Below, piece after piece: positions 9,701 through 17,478 of a stretch of DNA of 54,379 nt (positions are counted from its first letter, which is position 1; each line of letters opens with the position of its first letter). Below the pieces are notes generated by a model. The model saw only the letters and a list, made by a program, of their open reading frames with translations. It was not told the DNA's origin and searched no databases. The DNA lies in the NCBI GenBank assembly GCA_947459185.1, contig CANHCU010000009.1, forward strand, positions 1 through 54,379. The letters run 5' to 3'. The translations under genes were made by a program, and so were the position numbers. Origin of the DNA: Planctomycetaceae bacterium. Its GTDB lineage: Bacteria; Planctomycetota; Planctomycetia; Pirellulales; UBA1268.

Positions 9701-11175
9701 CCATCACGGCCGACCCCGGCAATCCCACCGCCTCGCGGAATTTGGCTGCGTTCCTGATCCGGCAGGGCCGACTGACAGCGGCCCGCGAGGAACTGCGGGC
9801 GATCATCGCCGCCACACGCGAGGACTCCGCCACGAAGCGGACCCAAGTCTGGGCCAGACGGACGCTCGCGGAACTCACCGCCCAGACCGGCAGATACCCC
9901 GACGTCACCCGCGCGCTGGCGCTGCTCGACGACAACGCCGATCCGGAAGGGCTGTTGGCACCGGCGGATCTGGCATTGCAGACAGAGATCCTCGCAGCGA
10001 GGCCCGAGCCCGACAGCTGGCGGCGGGCACTCGGCCTGATTGCCAAACTTTCGTCACGGCAGCCGCTCTCCAATCCGCAACGGACGCAGAAAGCTCTGTT
10101 ACTCGAACAGTTGGGGCGGTGGGACGAATGCCGTGACGAACTCCTGTCGATCGCGTCGGCCCCCAACACGCCGCCGACGTTCCAGGCCCTGCTCATCGAG
10201 AAGCTCCTCCAACACCAGGAACTGACCGCCGCCAGACTCTGGCTGAAAACGCTGGCCGAGAGACTCCCCGACGCACCGATCGTCACCGCGCTGCAGGCCC
10301 GTCTCGCGCTGGCTGACAACGACCGGGCCGCCGCGGTGGCTGCCGCCCGCAAACTTATGCCGTCCGATGCACCAACTCCTGAAATCGCCAGCCAGCAAGG
10401 GAACCTAGCCTCCCTGCTCGAAGACCTTGGCATGAGCACGGCCGCCGACCAGGTGCTTGCTCAGTTCGCGGCAGCATCGAGCGATGGCGTGATCGCCCGG
10501 GCTGGATTCCTGGGGCGGGCACAGCGGGCCGACGAAGCGCTCGATCTGCTCGAAGCCGCCTGGGACAGGCTGCCGCTGGAAAGCCTCCTGCGTACGGCCG
10601 TGACCGTGCTGGGGGCGGAGGCCTCCGGGGTGACACCGCAGCAGGCCGAACGGTTGAATCGCTGGTTCGAGAAAGCGAGCCGCGAAGATCCTGACTCACC
10701 AACGCTGGCACTCGTCCGTGCAGACTTCATTGGCACCACAGGCAGCGAGGAGCAAATCGCCTCCACGTACCGCGCACTCCTCGAACGCAAGGATCTCTCT
10801 CCACGGCAGACCGCAGTGGCGGCCAACAACCTGGCATTCCATCTCGCGAAGCCCGACACCGCCGCGGAGGCTGAGAAACTGGTCGCCGTCGCCGTCGCCG
10901 AACTGGGCCCCCACCCAGACGTCCTCGATACTCGGGGCGTCGTGTTGCTGGCGGCAGGAAAGGGGCCGGAAGCGATTGCCGATCTCAAGGAGGCCCTCCT
11001 GGTGCCGACTGCCACGAAATACCTCCACCTCGCGGCGGCACTGGCCTCACAGGACCAACTCGACGCCGCCCGTCAGGCACTCGCAGAGGCAAAGAAACAC
11101 GGGTTTGTCACCCGTCAGCTTTCCGCCGGCGATCAGCAGCGTCTGAGAGCCATCGAAGCCGCTCTGGGCGAGTGA
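6736..11175 (+). CDS. Large membrane-anchored TPR protein
   Basis: A 1479-aa protein with one N-terminal transmembrane helix (about residues 8-30, LLMAVLAIAVTTVIAIAII) and then tetratricopeptide repeats over almost the whole length; helical pairs such as ARWHQARGDLAQAAAAVRTA and the WxxLG/A-x-P periodicity recur throughout. The architecture resembles PrsT-like TPR proteins of exopolysaccharide or exosortase loci, but no such partners are adjacent, so this is only a structural analogy. The start is a GTG at 6736 with a weak ribosome site; no ATG lies nearby before the anchor. Residues of about 155-176 are a Lys/Asp/Thr low-complexity linker from a 15-bp tandem repeat. Most likely a scaffold facing the periplasm. 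Confidence 0.85.
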   Translation: MNRPSKRLNVGLLMAVLAIAVTTVIAIAIIHRIQVSRNAGALARLARVRKEEGNSKEAMGLFSRYLSYRPDDAEAQAEFARLLIDFAEQPTATKTDRGYAYSVLETAVRKNPDDLLLRQRLATWMLRFGRFGDATRELNTLREQVVSAPPNTPGKETTDKDTAAKDTAAKDTTGKEVLNLDAIDVLRARALIGRSEYQEAAAIVAAIIGFDLEKQGFEAGAASEKTGASARTASLTLATLLAEKLESPQAASIVLKHLADANPKDTQAWLALARWHQARGDLAQAAAAVRTAAKLAPNNPEVLFSDLELSIAEKRYDVAEQLANKARKLFPRDERGCRGLAAVAAQRQDFDTAIAVLREGLAGQPGQPSLLRMLADVLLQANRIDAAAETIGIFAQAQSDKGPAVGLLQARLLMAQKRWLPAKQKLDEIRPLVAESDQLTGQVDILLGQCYEMLGQFDEQLAANQRVLSSDYQSLAARVGVANALTASGKPDAALAEYEAVAGSLPPDRLSSLPQVWNPLLQLRIASEMRRPPAERNWSQIDRLLDTLEQSPLVSDAQLALLRSDLLVRQGQSAAAFEILRTYVEANPSNPQPLAALVLLTLREQGPAAAHGVLDKVPADIANDPMLLTVRAQLAARAPADESAAILTQLEEKALDLPADQSIRLLATIAAIHRGMGELQQAERLWRAALKQSPDDLVIRTALFELACEQQKVEKAQAAAEEITRLSGPTSPQGRVANAAAMVLGVRVALAAKASSSPSATEPSDETSLSPEENSQLSAAQNLLIEAENDRPGWAQIQQLFGEIAALRGDLPTAIERLQQATRLGPANPAVIRQLVSLLYASDRLEETQQTLAMIGPDGLGGLERISAEIDLRAGQFDSAVAQAERSLAGNQKHSARDLIWFGQLLARAGKIDRAGTVLQDAVDADPQRPEGWMALLLIQNAIGQPQAAELTLKKGGTVLPPPQRQMFVAQGNEMLGRIDNAESSFREAITADPGNPTASRNLAAFLIRQGRLTAAREELRAIIAATREDSATKRTQVWARRTLAELTAQTGRYPDVTRALALLDDNADPEGLLAPADLALQTEILAARPEPDSWRRALGLIAKLSSRQPLSNPQRTQKALLLEQLGRWDECRDELLSIASAPNTPPTFQALLIEKLLQHQELTAARLWLKTLAERLPDAPIVTALQARLALADNDRAAAVAAARKLMPSDAPTPEIASQQGNLASLLEDLGMSTAADQVLAQFAAASSDGVIARAGFLGRAQRADEALDLLEAAWDRLPLESLLRTAVTVLGAEASGVTPQQAERLNRWFEKASREDPDSPTLALVRADFIGTTGSEEQIASTYRALLERKDLSPRQTAVAANNLAFHLAKPDTAAEAEKLVAVAVAELGPHPDVLDTRGVVLLAAGKGPEAIADLKEALLVPTATKYLHLAAALASQDQLDAARQALAEAKKHGFVTRQLSAGDQQRLRAIEAALGE
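7201..7260 (+). repeat. 15-bp tandem repeat inside the TPR gene
   Basis: Units starting at 7216 and 7231 are identical (gacaccgccgccaaa); 7246-7260 and 7201-7215 are degenerate copies. They encode a DTAAK-type pentapeptide repeat. Copy-number change would keep the reading frame. Confidence 0.8.
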
Positions 11176-11244
11176 TGCCGGGCCGGCGAGACCGGGCCAT
11201 TGCTCCCCAGGACTGTTCTCAGTGATCGTTCCCGAGGATTGCTC

Positions 11245-11562
11245 TCAGTGACCGCCCTGCAGCAAGCGTGACTTGGCCAGGGCGTCTTCCGCCTCGGCGA
11301 TGCGGCCGCCACGCATGCAGGCTACGCTCAGCGCGGTGTAGCTGAAGGGATCGTTGGGCTCCAACTCACACGCCCTCCGGGCATGTTGGATCGCTTCTTC
11401 GTGCCGATCCAGCCGGGTGCACCAGGCGGCCAACGCCGAGTGGGCCAGTGTGAAGGAGGGGTGATCCGCGATCACCCCCTCCAGAGCGGCAACTGCATCG
11501 GCAAGTTTTCCCTCATTTTTGAGGGCTTCAGCGGCAGCGTACCGGTCGTCGCAGGTCGTCAT
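11245..11562 (-). CDS. Small TPR protein
   Basis: A 105-aa protein made of about two to three tetratricopeptide repeats (LADAVAALEGVIADHPSFTL, then HEEAIQHARRACELEPNDP). No signal peptide or enzyme domain is visible. The ATG at 11562 (MTTCDDRYAAAEAL) has GAGGAG nine bases upstream, which decides the start over longer in-frame extensions. It converges with the large TPR gene across about 70 bp that contains a short direct repeat (ctcagtga at two places). It is transcribed away from lpxA, with a 200-bp divergent gap. Function is unknown, presumably protein-protein interaction. Confidence 0.75.
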   Translation of the reverse strand: MTTCDDRYAAAEALKNEGKLADAVAALEGVIADHPSFTLAHSALAAWCTRLDRHEEAIQHARRACELEPNDPFSYTALSVACMRGGRIAEAEDALAKSRLLQGGH

Positions 11563-11761
11563 GATGAAAATCTCCTCGCCAAAAAGTCCGTCGCGGCCGC
11601 AGTGTAGCGACTTTCCGGAGTCTGGCGAGCTGAGAGAGGACGGGGGGACTCTGCGATCCCGGCCAAACTGACATTGAATCGAGCATCCCGATAAGCCGAT
11701 AAGTCGCTTTCGTCGGCGGTTTCCGCCGACCCGACCGCGGCAACGGCGGCCCTCAACCGGC

Positions 11762-12625
11762 GTGGAACAACCCGTGAGCATTCATCCGTTGGCGAACGTG
11801 AGTCCCGAGGCCCGTTTGGGCGTCGGCGTGAGTATCGGTGCGTTTGCCAGCGTCGAGGCTGACGTCGAACTCGGCGACAACTGCACGGTCGCCTCGGGCG
11901 CGGTGGTGAAATCTGGCGTGAAGGCCGGCTCACACAACGAATTCTGCGAGCATTGCGTGATTGGTGGTGCTCCGCAGCACGCCGGTCGACCCCAGCACAT
12001 CGGCCGGGTGGTGATCGGTGAGGGCAACGTGTTTCGCGAACACGTCACAATCCATCGAGCCCTCAAGCCGGAGACCGCAACGACGGTCGGCAACGGTAAT
12101 TACGTGATGGCCAGCGGGCATTTTGGCCATGACTGCACGGTCGGCAACAACGCCATCTTCGCCAACGGGGCCATGCTCGGCGGCCATGTCTCGGTCGCGG
12201 ATCGGGCGTTCGTGTCGGGGGCCGTCGCCGTTCACCAGTTCTGCCGCGTGGGCCGCCTGGCCATGGTGGGCGGCCACGCCCGCGTCGTGCAGGACGTGCC
12301 ACCGTTCATGCTTCTCGATGGGCAGAGTGGCTGCATCGTCGGGCTCAACATCGTCGGACTGCGACGGAGCGGGCATACTCCCGAGGACATCACGTCGCTG
12401 AAGTCGGCCTATCGGCTCATCTACCGACGCGGACTGCCCTGGAAGGACGTTCTGGAGGCCCTGCGCACCGAGTTCACGAACGGGCCCGTCACGCAACTGC
12501 TCGACTTTCTCTCCGCCGGCACCCGTGGATTCGTGCAGGAGCGACGGGCTCCGCCGGCCGCGACGCTGCGGCTGCGGGTGCCCGATGAGGATGCGGCAGC
12601 CCCGATCCGGATCAAGGCGGGCTGA
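11762..12625 (+). CDS. lpxA: Acyl-ACP--UDP-N-acetylglucosamine O-acyltransferase (LpxA family)
   Basis: Catalyses the first step of lipid A synthesis, moving a hydroxyacyl chain from ACP to UDP-GlcNAc in the cytoplasm. The 287-aa protein has an N-terminal left-handed beta-helix of hexapeptide repeats (SIHPLANVSPEARLGVG onward), the segment MASGHFGHDCTVGN aligned with the catalytic His region of E. coli LpxA, the family string AVHQFCRVG, and the C-terminal helical domain with RLIYRRGLPW. Start is GTG 11762; GTG 11774 (giving MSIHPLANV) is equally plausible and matches the usual LpxA N-terminus better. No other lipid A gene is adjacent. Confidence 0.88.
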   Translation: MEQPVSIHPLANVSPEARLGVGVSIGAFASVEADVELGDNCTVASGAVVKSGVKAGSHNEFCEHCVIGGAPQHAGRPQHIGRVVIGEGNVFREHVTIHRALKPETATTVGNGNYVMASGHFGHDCTVGNNAIFANGAMLGGHVSVADRAFVSGAVAVHQFCRVGRLAMVGGHARVVQDVPPFMLLDGQSGCIVGLNIVGLRRSGHTPEDITSLKSAYRLIYRRGLPWKDVLEALRTEFTNGPVTQLLDFLSAGTRGFVQERRAPPAATLRLRVPDEDAAAPIRIKAG

Positions 12626-12706
12626 TTCGCCTTCCTGGACGAGTCGTTCCCCGTCGATGCCCCGGTGAATGGTGCCGATTCTGCCGGCTTTGACGCTGGG
12701 CGAAGA

Positions 12707-12725
12707 ATTTCCTGTGCCAGGAAAT
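12707..12725. promoter_or_regulatory. Perfect palindrome between lpxA and the chemosensory operon
   Basis: ATTTCCTG (12707-12714) and CAGGAAAT (12718-12725) are exact inverted copies around TGC. No T-run follows, so it looks more like an operator than a terminator. It sits about 100 bp upstream of the receptor gene, where it could control the operon. Function is inferred from position only. Confidence 0.35.
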
Positions 12726-12831
12726 CGCACAGCAGCGAAAGATGGGCAAAGATTGCAGGGGGCGACCGGCGCAATGCCGGACCGCCATGTCCCTTCTGCA
12801 CGCTTTCCCTCCGGCTTGTGCCGACACCACC

Positions 12832-14955
12832 ATGCAGTCTTTTCCTCCGGTGGCGCCGGGCCCATCTGCAGCAGACACACCGTTCGGCGACCTGATGCTC
12901 CCGGGCCCCGCGCCCGCTGCAGCCGCAATCAAGCGATCCATCGCTCGCAGGCTGCTGTTCTGGTTTCTGATGATCGCGCTCATTCCCTGCGCGTTACTGA
13001 CGGCGATCACCGCCCAGATAGCCTCCAGCGCGCTGGAGAATTCCATCCGGGAAGTTCTGGTCCGCACAGCCGCGTCCAAGGCGGGCGAACTCGAGTCATA
13101 CGCACAGGAACGTCTCCGCGACGGCAGGGCACTCGCCGGCGAACCCGACGTGATCCGAGCCGCCCGCGAACTGGGATCGATCACCGCCGCTGCCGGCACC
13201 GCCGAGGCGACCACCGCCCTGCGCAAGGCCGCTGACGCAGCCAAGTCGGAGGTCGCCGGTTTTCTTGCCCATGCGGCAAAGGCATTCGGATACTCGCACC
13301 TGCTCGTCATCGATGCCACGGGGCGGATCGTGCTCGCACTGGACGATTCGCTGCCACTCGGCTCCTCGGTACTGGCAGGCGGTTCCGCAGCCGCGCCCCT
13401 TGCCGGGGGCTTCGAGAGGTCACGCGCCGCGCAGCAGACCGAACTCAGCGGTTTCCAATCGTTTGGCACGGCCGGGGAGTCTGTCGCTTTTGTGACGAGC
13501 CCGATCATCGATGATGGCCGAGTCGTCGGCGTTCTGGCACTGGGGCTGGGTCCACAACGGATCTGGCAGATGCTCTCCGATCTGGGGGGGTTGGGGACCA
13601 CCGGCGAGATCGTGACGGGCGAACGGCAGGGCGACGATGTGCTGGTCACCGCGCCGTTGCGGCACGAGGCCGACGCTGCGTTCCGCAGGCGGATTCCCAT
13701 CGGGGCGACGCGTGGAACCGCGACCCAACGGGCGGCCTCGGGAGAAGAGGGCTACGGCCCGGCGATCGACTACCGGGGGCAGAGCGTGGTCGCCGCCTGG
13801 CGGTTCCTGCCCACCTTCCGCTGGGGATTGTGCGTGAAGCAGGACGCGAGCGAGGCCTATGCGCTGCTGCGGTGGCAGCGGGCCGCGATCATCGGCCTCT
13901 CGCTGGCCACGATTCTCGGCGTCACGCTGGCGGCCCTTGCCCTGGCACGGAGCTTCTCCACGCCGATCCAGGCGGCCGTGACCGTCGCCCGCCGGGTGGC
14001 GGCAGGCGACCTGCGGGCCGCGGGCCTCACCGGCGACATCGCCGGCACCGGTGACGACGAAACGGGCATCCTCTTCTCGGCCATTCAGGCGATGACCGAC
14101 AACCTGCGCGGGCTGATCGGGCGGATCCAGAAATCGTCGGTGGCGCTGATCTCAACGGCCACGGCGATCCAGGCCACCTCCAGCGAGCAGCAGCAGGTGA
14201 TCGCCGACTACGGCGCCTCGACGAGCCAGGCGGTCGCAGCGGTCAAGCAGATTTCAGCCACCAGTCAGGAACTGCTGCGGACGATGACCGAGGTCAACGA
14301 CATGGCCGCCCACACGGGCCTGATGGCAACCGACGGCCGGAAGAATCTGGCCAGCATGGATGGCACCATGCGGCAACTCGCCGACAGCACGCTGTCGTTC
14401 AGTTCCAAGCTGGCCCAGATCAGCGAGCGGGCCTCGACCATCAACCTCGCCGTCACCACGATCACGAAGGTGGCCGACCAGACGAACCTGCTCTCCATCA
14501 ACGCGGCGATCGAGGCCGAGAAGGCGGGCGAATATGGCGCGGGCTTCCTGGTGGTGGCCCGGGAGATCCGCCGGCTGGCCGACCAGACGGCAGTGGCGTC
14601 GCTCGACATCGAGCAGGTGGTCAAGGAGATGCAGCACAGCGTTTCGGCCGGCGTGATGGAGATGGACAAGTTCGCGGGTCAGGTCCGGTCGAGCGTGAGC
14701 GAGATCAGCGACGTCTCCTCGAAACTGGGGGAGATCATCTCGGCGGTGCACGGCATCAACGGCCGGTTCGAACAAGTCACCGAGGGCATGCGGGCACAGT
14801 CACAGGGCGCGGCGCAGATCCGTGAGGCCATGATCCGACTCTCGGAAGGGGCCTCGCGTACGGCGTCGTCGCTCGAAGACTTCAACAAGGCGACAACCCA
14901 CCTTCGCAGCGCGGTGGGCGACCTCAAGGAAGAAGTATCGCGATTCACGATCTGA
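12832..14955 (+). CDS. Methyl-accepting chemotaxis-type receptor (WspA-like)
   Basis: Membrane receptor that feeds the CheA kinase encoded downstream. From the N-terminus: a transmembrane helix (about residues 35-60, [19 protein letters not shown]), a periplasmic sensory domain of about 280 residues, a second transmembrane helix ([17 protein letters not shown]), a HAMP region, then the cytoplasmic signalling domain with the hairpin tip [20 protein letters not shown] and [20 protein letters not shown]. The wording of that tip ([21 protein letters not shown]) matches my recollection of WspA receptors rather than classical chemotaxis receptors. The start is uncertain: ATG 12832, 12787 and 12742 are all in frame and none has a strong ribosome site. 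First gene of the six-gene wsp-like operon. Confidence 0.9.
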   Translation: MQSFPPVAPGPSAADTPFGDLMLPGPAPAAAAIKRSIARRLLFWFLMIALIPCALLTAITAQIASSALENSIREVLVRTAASKAGELESYAQERLRDGRALAGEPDVIRAARELGSITAAAGTAEATTALRKAADAAKSEVAGFLAHAAKAFGYSHLLVIDATGRIVLALDDSLPLGSSVLAGGSAAAPLAGGFERSRAAQQTELSGFQSFGTAGESVAFVTSPIIDDGRVVGVLALGLGPQRIWQMLSDLGGLGTTGEIVTGERQGDDVLVTAPLRHEADAAFRRRIPIGATRGTATQRAASGEEGYGPAIDYRGQSVVAAWRFLPTFRWGLCVKQDASEAYALLRWQRAAIIGLSLATILGVTLAALALARSFSTPIQAAVTVARRVAAGDLRAAGLTGDIAGTGDDETGILFSAIQAMTDNLRGLIGRIQKSSVALISTATAIQATSSEQQQVIADYGASTSQAVAAVKQISATSQELLRTMTEVNDMAAHTGLMATDGRKNLASMDGTMRQLADSTLSFSSKLAQISERASTINLAVTTITKVADQTNLLSINAAIEAEKAGEYGAGFLVVAREIRRLADQTAVASLDIEQVVKEMQHSVSAGVMEMDKFAGQVRSSVSEISDVSSKLGEIISAVHGINGRFEQVTEGMRAQSQGAAQIREAMIRLSEGASRTASSLEDFNKATTHLRSAVGDLKEEVSRFTI

Positions 14956-15005
14956 CGGCACGGACAGTCCACCCTCCCCCCCGCCTCTGTCGCATTCACC
15001 CGCTC

Positions 15006-15521
15006 ATGCAACTGCTCACATTCACCATCGGAGCAGAGGATTATGCGATCGAGTCGCGTCGGGTGGTCGAGGTGGTGCCGTTCGTGGCCGCGCGGCCGAT
15101 CCCCCGCACGCCCGACTTCATCCGCGGCATCTTCACGCACCGCGGTCGTCTCATCCCGCTTGTTGACCTGGGGTGGCTGCTGATCGACAGGCCGCTCCGC
15201 GAAACGCTGAGCACACGGGTGATCGTGGTGGAGTTTTCCCTTGGCCCCTGCTCGATTGGCACTGGGGATCAACGCATCCGGCTGGGGGTGGCAGCGGAGA
15301 ACGTGGTGTCGCTCTGTTCCATTGTCGAGATTGAAACGTCGTTATCCGCGTTGCCCACGCCCGACGCCCCCGCCCTTGCCCCCGCCCTGGGCCGTCTGTT
15401 GCGGATCGGTGGCCGAACCGTCCAGGTGCTCGATGTCGAGCGGCTTCTGCCAGTGGCACTGCTCGCCGGTCTCGTCGCTCCCGCACCGGCATCGACGCGT
15501 GACCAATCCGCGTCATACTAA
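15006..15521 (+). CDS. cheW: CheW-type adaptor (WspB-like)
   Basis: A 171-aa single-domain CheW protein that couples the receptor to CheA. It opens with LLTFTIGAEDYAIESRRVVEVV, the usual CheW beta-barrel start, followed by FIRGIFTHRGRLIPLVDLG, the conserved RG-x2-IP-x-VDL motif. There is a gap of about 50 bp after the receptor gene and 11 bp before cheR. By position and domain content it corresponds to wspB of the Pseudomonas Wsp system. Confidence 0.92.
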   Translation: MQLLTFTIGAEDYAIESRRVVEVVPFVAARPIPRTPDFIRGIFTHRGRLIPLVDLGWLLIDRPLRETLSTRVIVVEFSLGPCSIGTGDQRIRLGVAAENVVSLCSIVEIETSLSALPTPDAPALAPALGRLLRIGGRTVQVLDVERLLPVALLAGLVAPAPASTRDQSASY

Positions 15522-15532
15522 CCGGCTTCGCC

Positions 15533-16786
15533 ATGCATGCCGACGTCACACATCCTGTCGCCACCAGCCCCACATCGGCGTGCAGCCCTGCCGAGGCCTT
15601 GCTGGAGCGTTGGATCGGGCTCGATGCGCACACCGTGGGCAGCACCGCCATCGCCCGCGCCGTGCGGGTGCGGATGGGTGCCTGCGGCGAAACCCACGAA
15701 GCGGCCTTCCTCGCCCGCCTCACCCACGATGACGCAGAGCGAGATCGGTTCGTCGAAGAGGTGGTCGTACCGGAGAGCTGGTTTTTCCGAGACCCTCAGG
15801 TATTCGAAGCGATCCGGCAGCGTGCCGACACCCTCGTCGCCAGCCCGGGTCAGGCTCCGCTCCGCGTCCTCTCCGCGCCCTGCGCCGCCGGCGAAGAGCC
15901 CTATTCTGTGGCCCTGACGCTTCTCGAAGCCGGCCTCTCCGCCGATCAGTTCCGGATCGATGCGATCGATGTGAGCCATGCGGCCCTGAAGCGGGCAGCG
16001 GCGGCCAGCTACTCGGCCAACGCCTTTCGCGGCGCCGACCTCACATTCCGCGATCGTTGGTTTCGCGTGCAGGGTGCGGCTGCCGAACTCGACGAGTCCG
16101 TACGGAAGCTGGTGCACTTCTCCTGGGGCAATCTGCTCGACGAATCATTCGCTGCCGATAGCCGGCCCTACGATGTCATCTTCTGTCGCAACCTGCTGAT
16201 CTACCTGACTGCAGCCGCCCGCAACCGCGTGGAGCAGACACTCGACCGGTTGCTGGCCCCGAATGGCCTCCTCATGCTGGGTGCCGCCGAACCTCCGATT
16301 CTCAAGGGATCATGGACTCCAGTCTCTGGGAATACGGTGTTCGCGTTGCAACGCGGCGGGCGGGCGACGGCTCGCCTCCCCGTTCCCCCAGCGAAGCCCC
16401 GACCTACCAACGCGAATGCCTCGCGTACTTCAAACGCCAACGAGGCAGTCGAACCCAGACCGCCGACGCGTGACGAACTGCTTCACGAAGCGCACGAACT
16501 GGCCAACACCGGCCGCCACGCCGAGGCGATGGAGGCTTGCCGTCGGCAGCAGCAGGCCGCCGGCCCCTCCGCGGCGGTCTTTTTCCTGATGGGCATGCTG
16601 CACCAGGCGGCTGGCGATCTCGACCGCGCTGAGGCCTCTTTCCACAAGGCGCTCTACATGGATCCAGCTCACGACGAAGCGTTCCTGTCGTTGGCAGTCG
16701 TGGCGACGCAGCGCGGGGATGATCAGATGGCGGAGCACTACCGCCAGTCCGCCGCCAGGGTGCGGTCCCGAAAAGGGGCATCATGA
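15533..16786 (+). CDS. cheR: CheR methyltransferase with C-terminal TPRs (WspC-like)
   Basis: S-adenosylmethionine-dependent methyltransferase that methylates receptor glutamates. The 417-aa protein has the CheR motif VVVPESWFFRDPQVFEA, the SAM-binding segment LSAPCAAGEEPYSVALTL and the downstream FCRNLLIYL. Residues from about 318 to 410 form tetratricopeptide repeats (HELANTGRHAEAMEACRR, then LDRAEASFHKALYMDPAHDE). The CheR-TPR fusion is the architecture of WspC. It overlaps the next gene by four bases (ATGA), so translation is probably coupled. Confidence 0.93.
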   Translation: MHADVTHPVATSPTSACSPAEALLERWIGLDAHTVGSTAIARAVRVRMGACGETHEAAFLARLTHDDAERDRFVEEVVVPESWFFRDPQVFEAIRQRADTLVASPGQAPLRVLSAPCAAGEEPYSVALTLLEAGLSADQFRIDAIDVSHAALKRAAAASYSANAFRGADLTFRDRWFRVQGAAAELDESVRKLVHFSWGNLLDESFAADSRPYDVIFCRNLLIYLTAAARNRVEQTLDRLLAPNGLLMLGAAEPPILKGSWTPVSGNTVFALQRGGRATARLPVPPAKPRPTNANASRTSNANEAVEPRPPTRDELLHEAHELANTGRHAEAMEACRRQQQAAGPSAAVFFLMGMLHQAAGDLDRAEASFHKALYMDPAHDEAFLSLAVVATQRGDDQMAEHYRQSAARVRSRKGAS

Positions 16787-17478
16787 GCCACGACATCGCG
16801 ACCGAAGACCGCCAGGTGGTGGCGCCGATGGCGGACTGCTGGCGTCACGTGGGCGTGACCGGGGATCGCAGCTGCCCCGAACTGAAGACCTTCATTCACT
16901 GTCGCAACTGCCCTGTCCTGTCCGCCGCAGCCCGCCGCTTCTTCGACCGGCCCGCGCCCGCTGGCTACCTCGAGTCATGGCGGGAGATCCTCGAGCAGCC
17001 CGAGGTGGCTGTCGATGCCGACGCCAGGAGCGTGCTCATCTTCCGACTCGGCACCGAGTGGCTGGCGTTGCCCACGGCCGTGGTCGTCGAAGTCACCCCG
17101 CCACGTCAGGTGCACCGCCTGCCCCATCGCTCGGGCCCTGTGCTCGCAGGCATCGTCAACATCCGCGGTCAGCTGCAACTGTGCGTCAGGCTCGAGGGGG
17201 TCCTGGGGCTGGATGCACCGGCCACGGAACCACCGTCGGCGGTTCCCTCGGCGCGCCTGCTCGTGGTCGAGCGCACGGCCGCACGCTGGGCGTTCCGCGT
17301 GGACGAAGTCGCGGGCGTGGACCGTGTTCCAGGACGGTCGTTGCGTGACGTGCCGGCGACAGTCAGCGGCGCGGACACGCGTGCGACGGTCGCACTCTTT
17401 GCCTGGCAGGACAGGACAGTTGGCCTGCTCGACGAGGCCAGACTGCTGGACGGGCTGCAGAGACGGATCTCGGGATGA
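16783..17478 (+). CDS. cheW: CheW-domain protein with N-terminal Cys motif (WspD-like)
   Basis: Second CheW adaptor of the operon, 231 aa. The N-terminal 70 residues carry C19, C31, C40 and C43 in CWRHVGVTGDRSCPELKT and HCRNCPVLSAAARRFFDRP, an extension I associate with WspD proteins; four cysteines in this spacing could bind a metal, but no evidence of that is available from sequence alone. The CheW domain follows from about residue 82 (VLIFRLGTEWLALPTAVVVE) with GIVNIRGQLQLCVRLE. It overlaps the genes on both sides by four bases, a tight translational coupling in the operon. Confidence 0.93.
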   Translation: MSHDIATEDRQVVAPMADCWRHVGVTGDRSCPELKTFIHCRNCPVLSAAARRFFDRPAPAGYLESWREILEQPEVAVDADARSVLIFRLGTEWLALPTAVVVEVTPPRQVHRLPHRSGPVLAGIVNIRGQLQLCVRLEGVLGLDAPATEPPSAVPSARLLVVERTAARWAFRVDEVAGVDRVPGRSLRDVPATVSGADTRATVALFAWQDRTVGLLDEARLLDGLQRRISG

